A stretch of 64,000 bases of DNA from the NCBI GenBank assembly GCA_003988855.1, contig QYAI01000193.1:1-64000 (forward strand). Direction: 5' to 3'. A model generated the notes under the pieces. The model worked only from the letters and a program-made list of their open reading frames with translations, searched no databases and had not been told where the DNA came from. Both the position numbers and the translations under genes were made by a program. Shown piece by piece: positions 25,700 through 36,399 of this stretch. Within the stretch, counting starts at the first letter, position 1. Each line of letters starts with the position of its first letter. This stretch comes from Arachnopeziza araneosa. Its lineage: Eukaryota; Ascomycota; Leotiomycetes; Helotiales; Arachnopezizaceae.

Positions 25700-27120
25700 C
25701 TCTCTCCTATCGTCTATCAAGTACGGTGAGATGCTACAGTAATCCCCGGTAGGTATGTACATAGCTATTTCTGTCCATGGCGCTGTAGAAGTCTCACGTA
25801 GCCTGGTCCGGATCTGCGTCTGGCAGAAGATGATCCGATCTCTTTTGTTTTCTTCTTCTCCTTCTCGCTTAAAGAGCGGTCCGGGGGTTTTCTTTTCTCG
25901 TAGAGTAGATCTCTGCCCGATGCGTGTTTTTTTTCTCATTGTATCTGAGCGTGAGAGGGAAGGAGAGGTTAAGGGTCACGGGGTGAGGTATATGGTGAGG
26001 TACGAGGTGTGGAATGGGATAGAGGTTGAACTGGCTATCATCTCGAGAGCTGGGATCTCTACATGTTCTATCGTGATGGCGTTGAGGTTTTATGGGTTTC
26101 TGCTAACGGGACTCTCTGATTGGCTCTCTGGATTTCTACTCTCTCTTTCTTCTCCGCAAAATAACGCGGCTTTAGGGACTTGGGGACTTAGATCATCTTG
26201 ACCTATTACTGGATGGAAGATGGGGTGTGTAAGCTAGAACGGTCAAGGTTTCACGTTTAGATGCGTCTTTCAGAGAACGTGTTTTGTGCATGGCTCCTTT
26301 GTCTGTACAGTACGTCTTGCTAGAGAATACTCGGGGAGAGAAGCAGGAGTAGGACTCGGGATACCAGCTTCACTAGTATGGGATGCGTGCGTAAGTAGGT
26401 ACCTCACCCTCAAGCGCGGGTGCGTGAAATCCTGCCCTGCCCGCCTCTGCTCCGTCCCTCAAAGCACCCTGCAGCCCACCACAGCCTTCTCTGGCAGCTG
26501 TCTAGCTCAAAGGAGCAAGTGAACAAACAAACCAGATCCGCCTCCTCATCTGAATCTGATCCGATCTAATCTGGTCCGTGGCCAACACCACCACCCACGG
26601 CAGTTCAGCTGGGCTGGCTAGCTAGCTAGGCGCCCGGGCAGCCGGGGAATACCTAGATCCTTTTTTCCCCCCTTTCGCTTTATCTTTATCTGCAGAGGGA
26701 GGATGGGCTAGGGAGGGAGGGAGGTGGTCCTGTGCCGGATCGTCTCTCTTGTATCGAATGGAATGGAGTGGAATGGCTCGTGTGGGGTTGCAGGAGGATG
26801 TCTTGAGGGTGCCGTTGCTCCTGGTAGCTTAGGGGCTTGGGCTTGGGGTTTCGTCGTCGTCGTCGTGTCAGCTTCGGCTTTTGGCGTCGCACCGGACGAT
26901 ATGGGAGGTTGTTGTTGTGGAGGGAGGCAGTCGTTGAAACGGCGCTCTCTCGATGCCTGTACAGCCATCAGCGGATGCATTAGGTGGGTTGAGTAGGGCG
27001 TGGCAACGACGAAGTGCCGAGTGCCGAGGAGCGGATTGCGACTCAGTTGCAGCTCGGCCGAGATGGATTGGACTTGCGTGGCTTGGGGTTGGAGCTACTG
27101 AGACTTCCTGGTGGCTGGCT

Positions 27121-27143
27121 GGTTGTTGTTGTTGTTGTTGTTG
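27121..27143. repeat. GTT trinucleotide microsatellite
   Basis: Seven GTT units, directly upstream of the 20-bp minisatellite. Confidence 0.8.
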
Positions 27144-27162
27144 AACGGAGGGTGGTAACTCA

Positions 27163-27311
27163 TGGATTGCCTCACTAACTATTGATTGCCTCACTAGCTG
27201 ACTGCCTGCCTCACTAACTAACTGCCTGCCTCACTAACTGCCTGCCTCACTAACTAACTGCCTGCCTCACTAACTAACTGCCTGCCTCACTAACTAACTG
27301 CCTGCCTGCCA
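27163..27311. repeat. 20-24 bp minisatellite (GCCTCACTAACTAACTGCCT)
   Basis: About seven units of GCCTCACTAACTAACTGCCT with nested ACTA and GCCT tetramer duplications. The third to seventh units are almost identical, so the array is young. It lies in the gene-free region. Confidence 0.85.
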
Positions 27312-28131
27312 AGTGCCCGACTGCCAACTAACTGACGGACTGCCACCTAACCACCTCCTCTCCCTCTCCACAGCAGCCAACAACCTCCGCTATCCGTCTC
27401 TCCCTCCCGCGGGTGCAACGCCGGGTGAGATGATCCCAAGCCAGAGTGGAGCCACCAGCACCTGTTTCATGTGACGGAAGCCCATCTCCCCAGGCCGTTA
27501 GCACGTCACTAACTAACCTGCTGGTGATTCCTCCCGTGTGACGGGGGATTTCTAGAATGGAAAGGCCAGCACGGCAATTGCTAGTGCCTGGCGATGGATG
27601 CTGTGAGGGTCACACGGCGAACTGCCGCTTCTTGATCGCGTCCGTGATGGGCCTAGTGGAGACGGACATGTTGCATCCAGCGGTACGAACCGCCGTCTCG
27701 GGATTTGGATCCGTTTTTTAGGGGGTCAGAAGGCCAGTCGCATTTGTGATCTTGCCGTTTGGAGCTTGTTGCGAGTTAAAGATGGTTCGACTGTGTTTTG
27801 AGCGCTCGGATGCGAGATTAGGAGGAGGAGGAGTTTGTGGTGGTTGAGGATCCTATCTTGATCCACGTTGAAGCTTGCTTGATGGGGAAGTCGATTTGTG
27901 GGTTTTGACTGAGACGTTTACCAATCTAGGAAAATCTCGGGAAAAGGGACGCTTTGGCTCTCGGGAGGGTAAATCTCTCTTGTCTCGTTAAGTCTTTAAT
28001 CTTAGTTGAATTCTACATCGGGACAAGTGGTGAGACCATTATTGCATTGAATCTATAATGTCAAGTTAGCGAGCTTGTGAGAAGATTGCGATGCAACGTT
28101 GCTTTGATGCTATAGTTTTAGTAAAAGATTC

Positions 28132-28584
28132 TCACTGAGAGTTCGCCTCTGTAGATGGGTGAGAAACACGGGAAAAGAAAGAAAAGAGTTTGTTCTGATA
28201 TTGAGTCAACAAATTTCTCAAGAACTTTCTTGGCAGCTTCAGCCTTCCAGGCATATTCCAGGCACTGCTCATCTCATCAACTGGCCGCTTCTAAAGCTCA
28301 AGATACTTCTCGTCCCAACCTTCACGATATGCGCTCAAACGGTCCCTGGAGAGTAGATGACGAACATTCACTCTGTTAGCCTCTTCAACGTCAAGTGATT
28401 CAAGCTCCATCATCACAAGCACCAAGAAAGGCTCTCCAGGGGAAAATAAGCCAAGGTGCAAAGCCGTTGCGCTGTTGATACCAGTCTTGCGTGGGTCTGC
28501 TCCCGTTATTACTGACAGCTTTAAAGTCTCTCCATATGACTGTTGTGAACGATTGAAGGGTGTAGGGAAGTTGAGCCACTTCCA
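28132..28584 (-). pseudogene. Unrecognised protein-like frame with one in-frame TAG
   Basis: A minus-strand frame of 151 codons is open except for one TAG at 28291-28293. Before the stop it reads like a structured domain (blocks TGINSATALHLGLFSPGEPF and MMELESLDVEEANRVNVRHL), and after it the sequence remains protein-like and basic. It has no start codon, so it is probably the last exon of a gene whose upstream exons lie at 28.6-29.0 kb. I do not recognise the family. The TAG could also be the true end, with the later open codons being chance. Confidence 0.4.
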
Positions 28585-28689
28585 TCAATAGCGTTGAGGC
28601 CATTAACATAAGAGTGTATTTTATGGAGAATGCGCCATGATTTTCATCTTGAGACGATCCTGATTTATTCGGTCACGAAGTACAAATAA

Positions 28690-28980
28690 CTAAACATTAA
28701 GAATTCGCGCAGCAAATTTATTATCATCCTGATCTGCAAGGAAGCTAGACACGAGACTGCGTTCGGTATCAGATGTGCCATGACAAGTAAAGCCGTGGCG
28801 TTCTTCTCTTTGAGTTTGGGCTCTGGATACAATTAGAAAGGATAAGTCTCCAAGGGAAATTCGAGAGCAAGCCTCACTCGCTCCCACCGAGAAAGGAAAT
28901 GCGGTCGGTGAAGCGTTGGTGAAGTTGACATCAATACAGGGACAAAATATATGGAGTTGTGCTGAGCTGTTTGCAGACAA
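28690..28980 (-). CDS. Possible exon of unknown protein
   Basis: A 96-codon minus-strand frame, Ser/Ala-rich, lies immediately upstream of the frame at 28132-28584 and may belong to the same gene. A second minus-strand frame is also open across its 3' half, so the choice of frame is uncertain. No motif is recognised. Confidence 0.25.
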   Translation of the reverse strand: MSANSSAQLHIFCPCIDVNFTNASPTAFPFSVGASEACSRISLGDLSFLIVSRAQTQREERHGFTCHGTSDTERSLVSSFLADQDDNKFAARILNV

Positions 28981-31361
28981 ATCAGGAGATGATGAAATTC
29001 CATCTGATTACATCAATACTATAAGTAGTCTACGAGAGATGACTGGCTCGCTGTCATAACTTGCTACACTACCGCAAGGACGACTTTGTTTTGCTGCCGC
29101 ATGATATAACTCCAAGTCGATGATCCGGTTGCGTAGTAATAATAGTATTGTCGATTATTTTCATAGTCGTGTAATCATCACATACATACGTGACAGCACT
29201 CTCATCGCTGATGTACTCTCTCTTTGCGTTCTAGTCTTGATCTGCATCCAAGTTCAGTATCTGTGCTATTTTTCGCGCTGTCGGAAACGTTAGATCCTGC
29301 GACAGATGTCTCTGTGTCTAGATAGTGTAGCAAAAGATTCATGCTTATATATCCGGAGAACAATCGGACGTGAGTATTCACTTTCTCTTCTCAGTTTCCT
29401 GGATAGAGTGATCTGGGAATTGCTTGGGGTATAAAAAGGCTTTGCATCAGGCAAGCATGTTCGATTTCAAGAACCTCAATTGTAGAGAACACTGCACAAT
29501 GGTTTGGGAAGATGGAGGTTCAATGGAGAAGCTTCCATCCATTTGTTCGGAATTTGATTGTTAGCGTGGTCTTGAACTTTTGAGCTCAGGACTTTACACT
29601 TGATACGCATAGATGACTGAGAGCTGGAGCCCGACAGAGGACTTTGATTGACGGTATTCTGTTCACTGACGACATTTTTAAGTTGGCGATCGTTTGCTTG
29701 AAAACTTCAAGTATCACATTATTGGCAGAGGAATGGATATTAAGAGCAACATATTTCCTCGTATTAAAGTAAGGAGTTCGCAAGTCTTGCGCTTGTTGTC
29801 TTGTTGAAAATTCTTCTTTTTAATCGGCTACCTTAACAATAGCTCGTTTCTTAAGCTAGAAATTTAATGCTACAGAGCTTCCCTTGTCTTCGGACTAAAT
29901 CGACATCTTCGTTTTCGATTGCCTAGTAAATGTGAACTTCTTATCAAAGAGAAGGTTTAGGCTTAAACCTATCTGCTGTCTATATCTTCCGCATCATCAT
30001 CATCATCATCTTGATTTTCCCTTTCGCAAAATAGTAATTTTAGGTCCGCTTGATAACACTCAATATATCCAGGCCCAAAGCGATAAAATCCACTCCGAAT
30101 ATCCTGTCGAGAAGCACTGTGATGGCGACAATAATCTCGGACCAGATAGGTATAAACCTATTGCTTACTTCCAGAGATATTGCATTTCCACAACCGGATA
30201 TGCATACTCTACCCGACAGATCTCTAGAGAACAATTGTGTTATTGTTGAGTGGGATTTTAAGGCTAGGTTGGAGATCATAATCAATTTTGGAAGAATCAA
30301 GTTTCATTTTCTGAGGATCGAGTTAGGTGAAGTTTTTAATCAGTATACATCAGGAGGAATGGCTTCCAAGCTTCTTGCCGAACAAGTTTTGGAGTATCCG
30401 CGATCAAGCAGCACAAACACTGGTGGTCATTACGACACAGAAAGTGGTGTATCAATCAACCCACCTTGGCATTATTATGAGACTAGTAAGTAGCGAGCAG
30501 TAAGTAGCAAATAGTACCATAATTACCGTTTAGTTAGTGAAGATAGGTCTAAATGATAGTGGCTGATCATTTGACAGCAGATGAACTTCAATGTAAATCA
30601 AATGATTTGACAAGCAATAAACGACAACAAAAAGTACGCAGACGATGAAAATTGAGAGTCTAAGTAAGCTATTGAGTAAGATCAAGATACCACTGGTTAT
30701 CTTAAAGATGGCAATGTGAAAGTGTCAACTGTATCTTCCTGTTCTGCGTCTTGTTCTGCGTCCTTTGTTAATTGGAGTCGGCAAAGAAGGTGAAGTCTAT
30801 ACGCCTTTTTGGGAGGAGCTAAACATTCGCGAATCACAGCGTTTGCTGCGAAGTAGTAGATTCATTTAATCAATCTGTCTCTGGAAATTCCTACCCGGGA
30901 CCATAAACCAGCATTCCTGTCTTTTCTATCAATTCGAAGTAGTCAAATAAGATGGAAGAAGTTGAGATAAGTGCTGAAAATAGCTGGGTCAAGTATATAC
31001 AAAAGAGTGGTGTACTGTATATTTACATAGGTGAAGTAACAATTTTAACTCGATCGTTAGGAGTATATAGGTGAATCGGTCTTATTTAGCTCGAGTTCCA
31101 CGTCATGTATTATCAGTTCTAATTTCAAATATTTTGAAACAAGCAAAGCTTGTGATAAGGAGTAAGGAATTCAGAAACACAACAGATTCTGCGCTTGATT
31201 GATATATCAAACAGGTAGAACCCGGTTGAAGAAAACCGTAAAACTCGTGGACTTTAAAATAGCTAGGGAGATAATGCGATCTTGAAATCCTCATCATTGT
31301 ATTAAAATTTAAAAACAACGAGATTATAGAGCGATGATATTGTTAGTCCCCTCATCAAGCG
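28981..31361. other. No recognisable gene
   Basis: AT-rich. Open stretches at 30050-30493 (+) and 30040-30300 (-) overlap on opposite strands and have no motif. A short CAT triplet tract lies at about 29992-30010. Confidence 0.45.
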
Positions 31362-32329
31362 TCACAAATTCTTCTTTAAGAAGTCTATTTGTACCTCAAT
31401 GTTCTTCTCAAAGCTGGCACCAAAGTAATTCGCCACATGATGATCATGCAATTCAACAAACTCCTTCGGCTCTCCCGCTCTTGCAAACACTTCCTTCTGC
31501 ATTTCGAAAGGTCCACTTATTGCATCTGTGCTCGCAGCCAAATACAATAGCGGTCTCGGTGAGATCTTGTAGATGTGATCTCGAGGTTCAATTTTCGCAA
31601 TATGGTAGAAGCTGTTCAGTGCTATCTTGTTCTCCCAAGGGGTTTCGGCAGCATCCGACCTAGCCTTCGCACCGCTGATGAAGTCATACGCTACTTCACC
31701 GTGCAACAAAGTTTGACCGCGTTCCCCTAAGGAACCTTCCTTCGAATTGTCCCAGACTGGGACATAAGTCTCCTCATTCTGTTTGCCCGACACACGCGCT
31801 TCTCTCTCGGCCCAAACACGCTCCTTGAGCCCAGGTGGATAACTTGCAGCATCGAATGCGCCTGATGTGAATGGCATTACGAGCACGACTGCTTTGACGA
31901 ATGGATCATCTCCAGCCGCGATCATGCTTGCTCCTGCAGAATGCCCAATGCCCCAGATAGCAACACGGTCTCGATCAATTCCTGGCAAGCTGCGAGCGAA
32001 CAGTACGGCGTCATGATAGTCTTCTGCTTGCTGCATAGGATTCACAGCATTGTGAGGTAAGCCTGAGCTGGATCCCCAACCACGATGATCGTAAATGAGG
32101 ACTGCAAATCAAGCAGCCTGAAACCGCTTTGCAAAGTCGGGAATGTAGTGCTCTTTAAGGAGAGTTAACTTTGTTAGAATTAGCATGTTATTGGTTGCTG
32201 TGGTTCGTCATGACTCACGCCTTGCGTCATCACAATAATAGGAACATTGTGCTTTTCTGAGCGAAAGTAATCTCCTATTAAAGTTGTACCATGGAGAGTT
32301 TTGAAGCTGATTCTTTTTGGTGAAGCCAT
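31362..32329 (-). pseudogene. Alpha/beta hydrolase (S9/S15-like), one in-frame TGA
   Basis: Two exons, 32329-32219 and 32168-31362, are joined by a 50-nt intron with GTGAGT donor and TTCTAAC branch site. The join gives MTQG-LTLLKEHYIPDFAKRF, typical of fungal hydrolases of the dienelactone hydrolase or Xaa-Pro peptidase-like group. The nucleophile elbow G-H-S-A-G is present in the second exon, followed by the acid region after LLYLAAS and a His-rich HDHH near the C-terminus. TGA at 32109-32111 falls in QAA-stop-FAVLIYDHRGWG, where relatives have Gly (GGA to TGA is one change). It is transcribed away from the transcription-factor gene at 32751, sharing a 421-bp intergenic region. Substrate unknown; such pairs often come from metabolite clusters (inference). 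Confidence 0.8.
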
Positions 32330-32750
32330 TGTTGTCACGCTTTTTCGAAAATGCGTGAATGCTCTCTTTGCAGCTCCAGCCGAAGTTGAGGTTTTATGAG
32401 ACTTATTTATGACGAAGATAGAAACCGGGAAGAGCACGAGTTGTATAAATTGATTTATCAACATCATATTCGATTTCTAAAGTTCTGATCAATTCTAATC
32501 GACCTGGCCCAAAAAGGAAATCGTTCACTTCCAGATATGGTTAGGCTTCTGAGTTGCATAAGGTTTGACTCACCTCGAGTCTATTGGTAAGAAATGCAGC
32601 CTATCTTGCTTAGCAATCAAGCCGCAGCGAATCTCAGATTGTCTTGCCACTTCGTCAAGTGACGATCATTGAAAAGGCGACAATGTATCCAAAATATCTC
32701 TAGCACTCTTTGCGGCACAAGTTTCAATACGGGTTGAACCAAATCGGGAA
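32330..32750. promoter_or_regulatory. Shared divergent promoter region
   Basis: 421 bp between two divergent start codons (hydrolase and Fungal_trans_2 factor). I see no operator that I can name. Confidence 0.4.
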
Positions 32751-34326
32751 ATGAATAGAAACTCATCTAGTCCTCAAACTCCCCGCTTCCAATTCATCAC
32801 CGTGCAAGCTTCCGGACGGACGACAAACCCAACAAGGCAACGTCTAGTACGTTCTCATGCACTCAAGGAATCACTGAAAGCCAAGCGGAAAAAAGCAGAG
32901 AGACTCCAGCAGAATTTTCGTCTAATTGCGCCGCAAAGTCCCCACAAAGTCATCTCACAGTCTCGGAACCGAGATGTTGTGGAAGAAGGTCTTTCGGCAA
33001 CTATTGCTGCAGGTAGACTAGACCCATTTGATAGCCTACCAGCAGACAGTTCGAGGCTACAAATCTTCCTCCGCCACGGTGAGTATCCATTTCACTCTGG
33101 CTCATAGTTATTCTGAACATTGTCTAGATTCCTCAAGGCAAGCTGGAGAGCCTGTCTTCAGTCTAGAGCCAGAGAATTGGTTTCAAAGCCTTCGGGATGT
33201 AATAAAAATTAGTCTAGATGACCCTGCACTTATCAATGCGCTCATGCTTACCCTCGCATTTGCTGCCAATGGATTTACAGCAGATGCAGAGTGCTTGGGG
33301 TACAAGGGAAAAGCAATTTCTTATCTCAACCAGAAGATACAGAATCCCAAGGCTGCAGCAACTGAGTCCACAATTTGTGCGATTCTCCTGCTTGTTGGCG
33401 TTGAGGTACGCGCCCTCATCCGATACACTTGTTCTGCAGCTCATAATTGTTGTTATTTAGTCTCGTTTAGGGCTCAAATCCAACGTACAAATCCACATGA
33501 ATGGCGTCCGAAGACTCCTTGAGCTCTGCGAATCACAATATGTGCATCTTGGCGCAGCCACAAGACGGGCCATATTCTGGTAAGTCTCTATGAGCTCTAA
33601 GCTTGTTCTGGACGTCAAGCTAAGGCTCAGTCAAAGGCAAGATCTCAACTCGGCGGTGATGACCAGATCCAACAGAATCATTGGCCATAATACCTTTCCT
33701 GAATTGGCCTGGTCAAGAGCATCATCTTGTGATTCACTCTACACTCTCCCAAGAGGATTTATTCCTATGAGTCATATGCTCAGCGACAAGACAAAAGCCA
33801 TTTTTGAAGACATTTATGCACTCCAATCTGTGCGGGACTCTGTAGATTTTCATACTCAAAGCCCGATGGATATTTTGCAACTTGATAATCAACAAGCATG
33901 GATTGAGTCGAGAATCTATGATACACGCTTACACTTTCACCAGATGATGATTTGTTGGAGTGCTGTCTAATAACCGCTTATTTTTGCACATACCTGATGT
34001 ACACAGATGTCTGGCAAGGATGTTTGATTCCTGAGCACTGCTGTTCCCAATTACTTTGAAAACTGCAAAAAATGTCATCTACCTCGAATTGGGTCGGAGA
34101 GGAAGAATATTTGTTATGGTTGGTGTGCATGGGAGGTGCATTTGCTCCCCGCGGCGTGATGCGATCAGAATATTCGATTTTGATAAATGATACCTATCAT
34201 GGGAGACTTCTACCACTAATCAACAAGTGGGAAAGTGTGGAGAGATGCTTGAAAATGTTTTTCTGGTCCGAAAAGATATTCCGAGAGCCTTGTAAGGCGT
34301 ACTGGGCAGAAACATGTTCATCCTGA
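32751..34326 (+). pseudogene. Fungal_trans_2 (DUF3468) regulator-like gene, frameshift plus TGA
   Basis: Exons 32751-33078, 33128-33405, 33461-33579 and 33637-34326, all with GT-AG borders and agreeing phases. The N-terminal FQFITV block, followed by RQRLVRSHALKESLKAKRKK, and the long helical body with NALMLTLAFAANGF belong to the Fungal_trans_2 family. No Zn2Cys6 motif is present, as in many members. Two lesions lie in the last exon. A one-base loss near 33930 moves the frame from DTR to LTLSPDDDLLECCLITAY. A TGA at 34057-34059 then interrupts SQLL-stop-KLQKM, after which the normal C-terminal blocks (EEEYLLWLVCMGGAF, SEYSILINDTYHGR) continue to the stop at 34324-34326. It is divergent from the hydrolase at 31362-32329, which is broken too. 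Confidence 0.8.
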
Positions 34327-34845
34327 GACCACTTCCAAAAGAGGAAATGAGAAGATTCCACTTTGGGTAAATCGTTATGTGACATGGTACAACGACATAT
34401 ACATTAGTTCGAAAGATACATCGACTTTAAAACCCCATCATTTCCTCATAGTTATTTCAGATCAGCGTCTGCACAACTAAGGATCGAATCATCACCAACA
34501 CAAGTTCCTGTTAATCTTCAAATATGATGCAGCCAATAATGAGCGAAGAATGGGACGAGGTTAGTAATTTGTATTTTTTGAGATTTCATATGCACTCCCG
34601 GATTTAGAATGGGAAATATGCTGTATAACAGTACTTTAGCTCAGACCACCAGCTTAGGTACTATCCAAATTCAAAGGAAGACCTCAAATTCATTGCGTAT
34701 TGTATTCCACCACCCGCTTCAACAAACCGATGGGAAGCAAAAAGAATCATCTCAACTTTCAACTGTGATCCTGGCTCTGGCGGTTCGCTAAGCGAAATCT
34801 CAGCCAATCAAAAGCTCCCTTCACCCACACAAAATATTCAGAAAC

Positions 34846-34851
34846 AAAAAA
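34846..34851 (-). terminator. Pol III T6 terminator of the split tRNA-Ile
   Basis: Six T on the minus strand, five nucleotides after the discriminator base. The three inserted introns contain no run of four or more T, so a Pol III transcript would not end early. Confidence 0.65.
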
Positions 34852-34872
34852 TAATCTGGTCACTACGAGGGT

Positions 34873-34923
34873 CTGTTGATTGTTAGCAGTTGAACACTGG
34901 CATATTGTGATTCAGAAACATAC
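34873..34923 (-). other. Intron-like insert 3 in tRNA-Ile (T loop)
   Basis: 51 nt, GTATGT donor, GCTAAC branch site, AACAG acceptor. It splits the internal B box between GAGTTCG and ACCC, so the intact B box exists only after splicing, in RNA. Confidence 0.75.
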
Positions 34924-34964
34924 CGAACTCGCGACCTTGGCGTAACATTGAGATATTAGCACCA

Positions 34965-35013
34965 CTGGTCATTTATTAGTATGTGGTGAAGGTGGTGTTG
35001 AGGGTAGACTAAC
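34965..35013 (-). other. Intron-like insert 2 in tRNA-Ile (D arm/anticodon stem)
   Basis: 49 nt, GTTAGT donor, ATACTAATA branch site, ACCAG acceptor. Unrelated in sequence to the other two inserts apart from the splice signals. Confidence 0.75.
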
Positions 35014-35034
35014 CGCTCTAACCAACTGAGCTAA

Positions 35035-35082
35035 CTGTGGATTATTAGAATGATGTTACAAGTGATGGAGGGATAAACATAC
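35035..35082 (-). other. Intron-like insert 1 in tRNA-Ile (acceptor stem)
   Basis: 48 nt, GTATGT donor, TTCTAATAA branch site, CACAG acceptor. It separates the first six nucleotides of the tRNA from the rest and leaves the A box (TTAGCTCAGTTGG) whole in the next exon. Confidence 0.75.
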
Positions 35083-35088
35083 GCGACC

Positions 35089-36399
35089 TTGTGATTGGTT
35101 GAAATAAAATGGCTTATTTAATTTTATATCGATAACATTGAGAGGAGACTTAATCCCGTTTTGTGACTCAAGCGTCTGACTCAGCAATTCTGGGCCAGCC
35201 GTTTGTGAGCAGCAAAATAGATTTTTAATGCAGGTATATTTCAAGAATATTTTAATTGACTACTATCATCTATGGTTCAAAATAATCTTGGCGGACTAAA
35301 ACTTTAGGACTACATAGGCTTTCTCAGAGAATTTCCATTACTTAAGGGAGCACGGCCATGTAGGGCTTTCCTAAGATGCACCTTGCGTCTCTATGTGATA
35401 AGCCGAAGTGCATCAAGTCAAGCCAGGTTTAATAAAACGTTGGAGGAGTCTCTAGGGTTTGAGTGACAAGCTTCTAAAATAGAAACACCTTCTCTGATTC
35501 TGTTTCTAAATTAGGATCTTCCATGGCCTCTCCCTTCTCAACCCATGTTTGTAACACTCCCCTACAAACATTTACTTGTTCTGTTGGGCATCATCGATTT
35601 CAATCATAGACCTCGACACATAGGGAGTGTTCCCTCTGAATAATATCCACACATCATCTCCATCCTTAGTAGAGTTTGGTCCATTTCCCAGGTGTCCTGA
35701 CGAGATAAGGAGGAGCGTATGACTGCTAGAACATGCAATACGGACTGACAAACGCAATCTCTATAATATCCGTCTTTCCTCACGAAGCTACAAACACCAT
35801 TTTCAAATAAGCTTCAAAGTTCTGCGTCGTCAGCTTCGTCCGCCTAACGAGCACGTGGAGTAGTTTGCTTCGTGATTATTCCACCAAGGAGAGAGTCCGC
35901 CCCTAACCTTCCTGGTAGGTTCTGTTGATGCCGAAAATATAATTCTTGTTTATATTTATTCTGTTTTGCAAATCCTGTAGAGCAAAACATATGAGCTGCG
36001 AATTGACAGGGTCATCGTCATTAGGTCAATGATATCTTCCGATTTATGAAGCGAGCTAGGTATCTCCATCCACTTTTCTAATCCTAAACCCGTCTAATTG
36101 AAGTGAAACTTCGCTTTCATCAGCTTTCATTTCAAGTGAACTGCCTTTGCTTGCAGAATACCATGCATCAGCAACCAGATGGCTCCAAATCTAATTGCAA
36201 AGAGAGGTATTCTGACCAGGTTGCTCGGTAGTCCAATTCCAAGTCAAAGACGGCATTCTTGGATTAGGTTACGGTTCAGTTCTTAATCCTATCAAACATT
36301 ACAAGTTCCCTTGAGCATTGATGGGATCCACAGCTAGTCGAAAACATACTTTCACCTTATCCTTCTCATGCCCGCCATCACAAATGTGTGACGTTCTGA
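35089..36399. other. No recognisable gene
   Basis: AT-rich with stops in all frames. A 9-bp inverted repeat ATGTTTGTA/TACAAACAT flanks ACACTCCCC at about 35545-35571, which could be an LTR border, but no second copy was seen. Confidence 0.4.

Larger units (their letters stand above)
18189..28131. other. About 10 kb gene-free, simple-repeat-rich region upstream of vib-1
   Basis: No gene can be supported. Base composition is visibly richer in G+C than the flanks, with strand-biased C/T or G/A runs, so long open frames arise on both strands at once (20182-21057 minus, 22291-23004 plus, 22596-23102 minus) without domains. Two minus-strand stretches look somewhat more protein-like: 25154-25430 (ends in a G-D-S-G-I-V-stop context) and 26708-26980 (Q/P/T-rich, ATG start). 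They could be exons of an unknown gene. The region may hold an extended promoter or 5' leader of the regulator, or long non-coding RNA. Confidence 0.45.
34857..35088 (-). tRNA. tRNA-Ile(AAU) gene interrupted by three spliceosomal-type introns
   Basis: Read on the minus strand: exon 35088-35083, insert 35082-35035 (48 nt), exon 35034-35014, insert 35013-34965 (49 nt), exon 34964-34954, short tRNA intron 34953-34944 (10 nt, one base 3' of anticodon AAU), exon 34943-34924, insert 34923-34873 (51 nt), exon 34872-34857. Joined, the 74 nt equal the ordinary tRNA-Ile(AAU) at 38121-38210 at every position and fold as a normal cloverleaf (7-bp acceptor stem with one G-U, discriminator A). The inserts start GTATGT, GTTAGT and GTATGT, have CTAATAA, CTAATAA and GCTAACA branch sites about 10-12 nt before the 3' end, and end CACAG, ACCAG and AACAG. 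They interrupt the acceptor stem (after nt 6), the D-arm/anticodon-stem border (after nt 27) and the T loop. A T6 terminator follows. It could instead be a dead copy, but the exons show no decay. Confidence 0.85.

Noticed and set aside
34860..35088. Reading the three tRNA inserts as copies of one introner or transposon
   Set aside because: The three inserts share only splice signals and length; no alignable body, TIRs or target duplications are visible.
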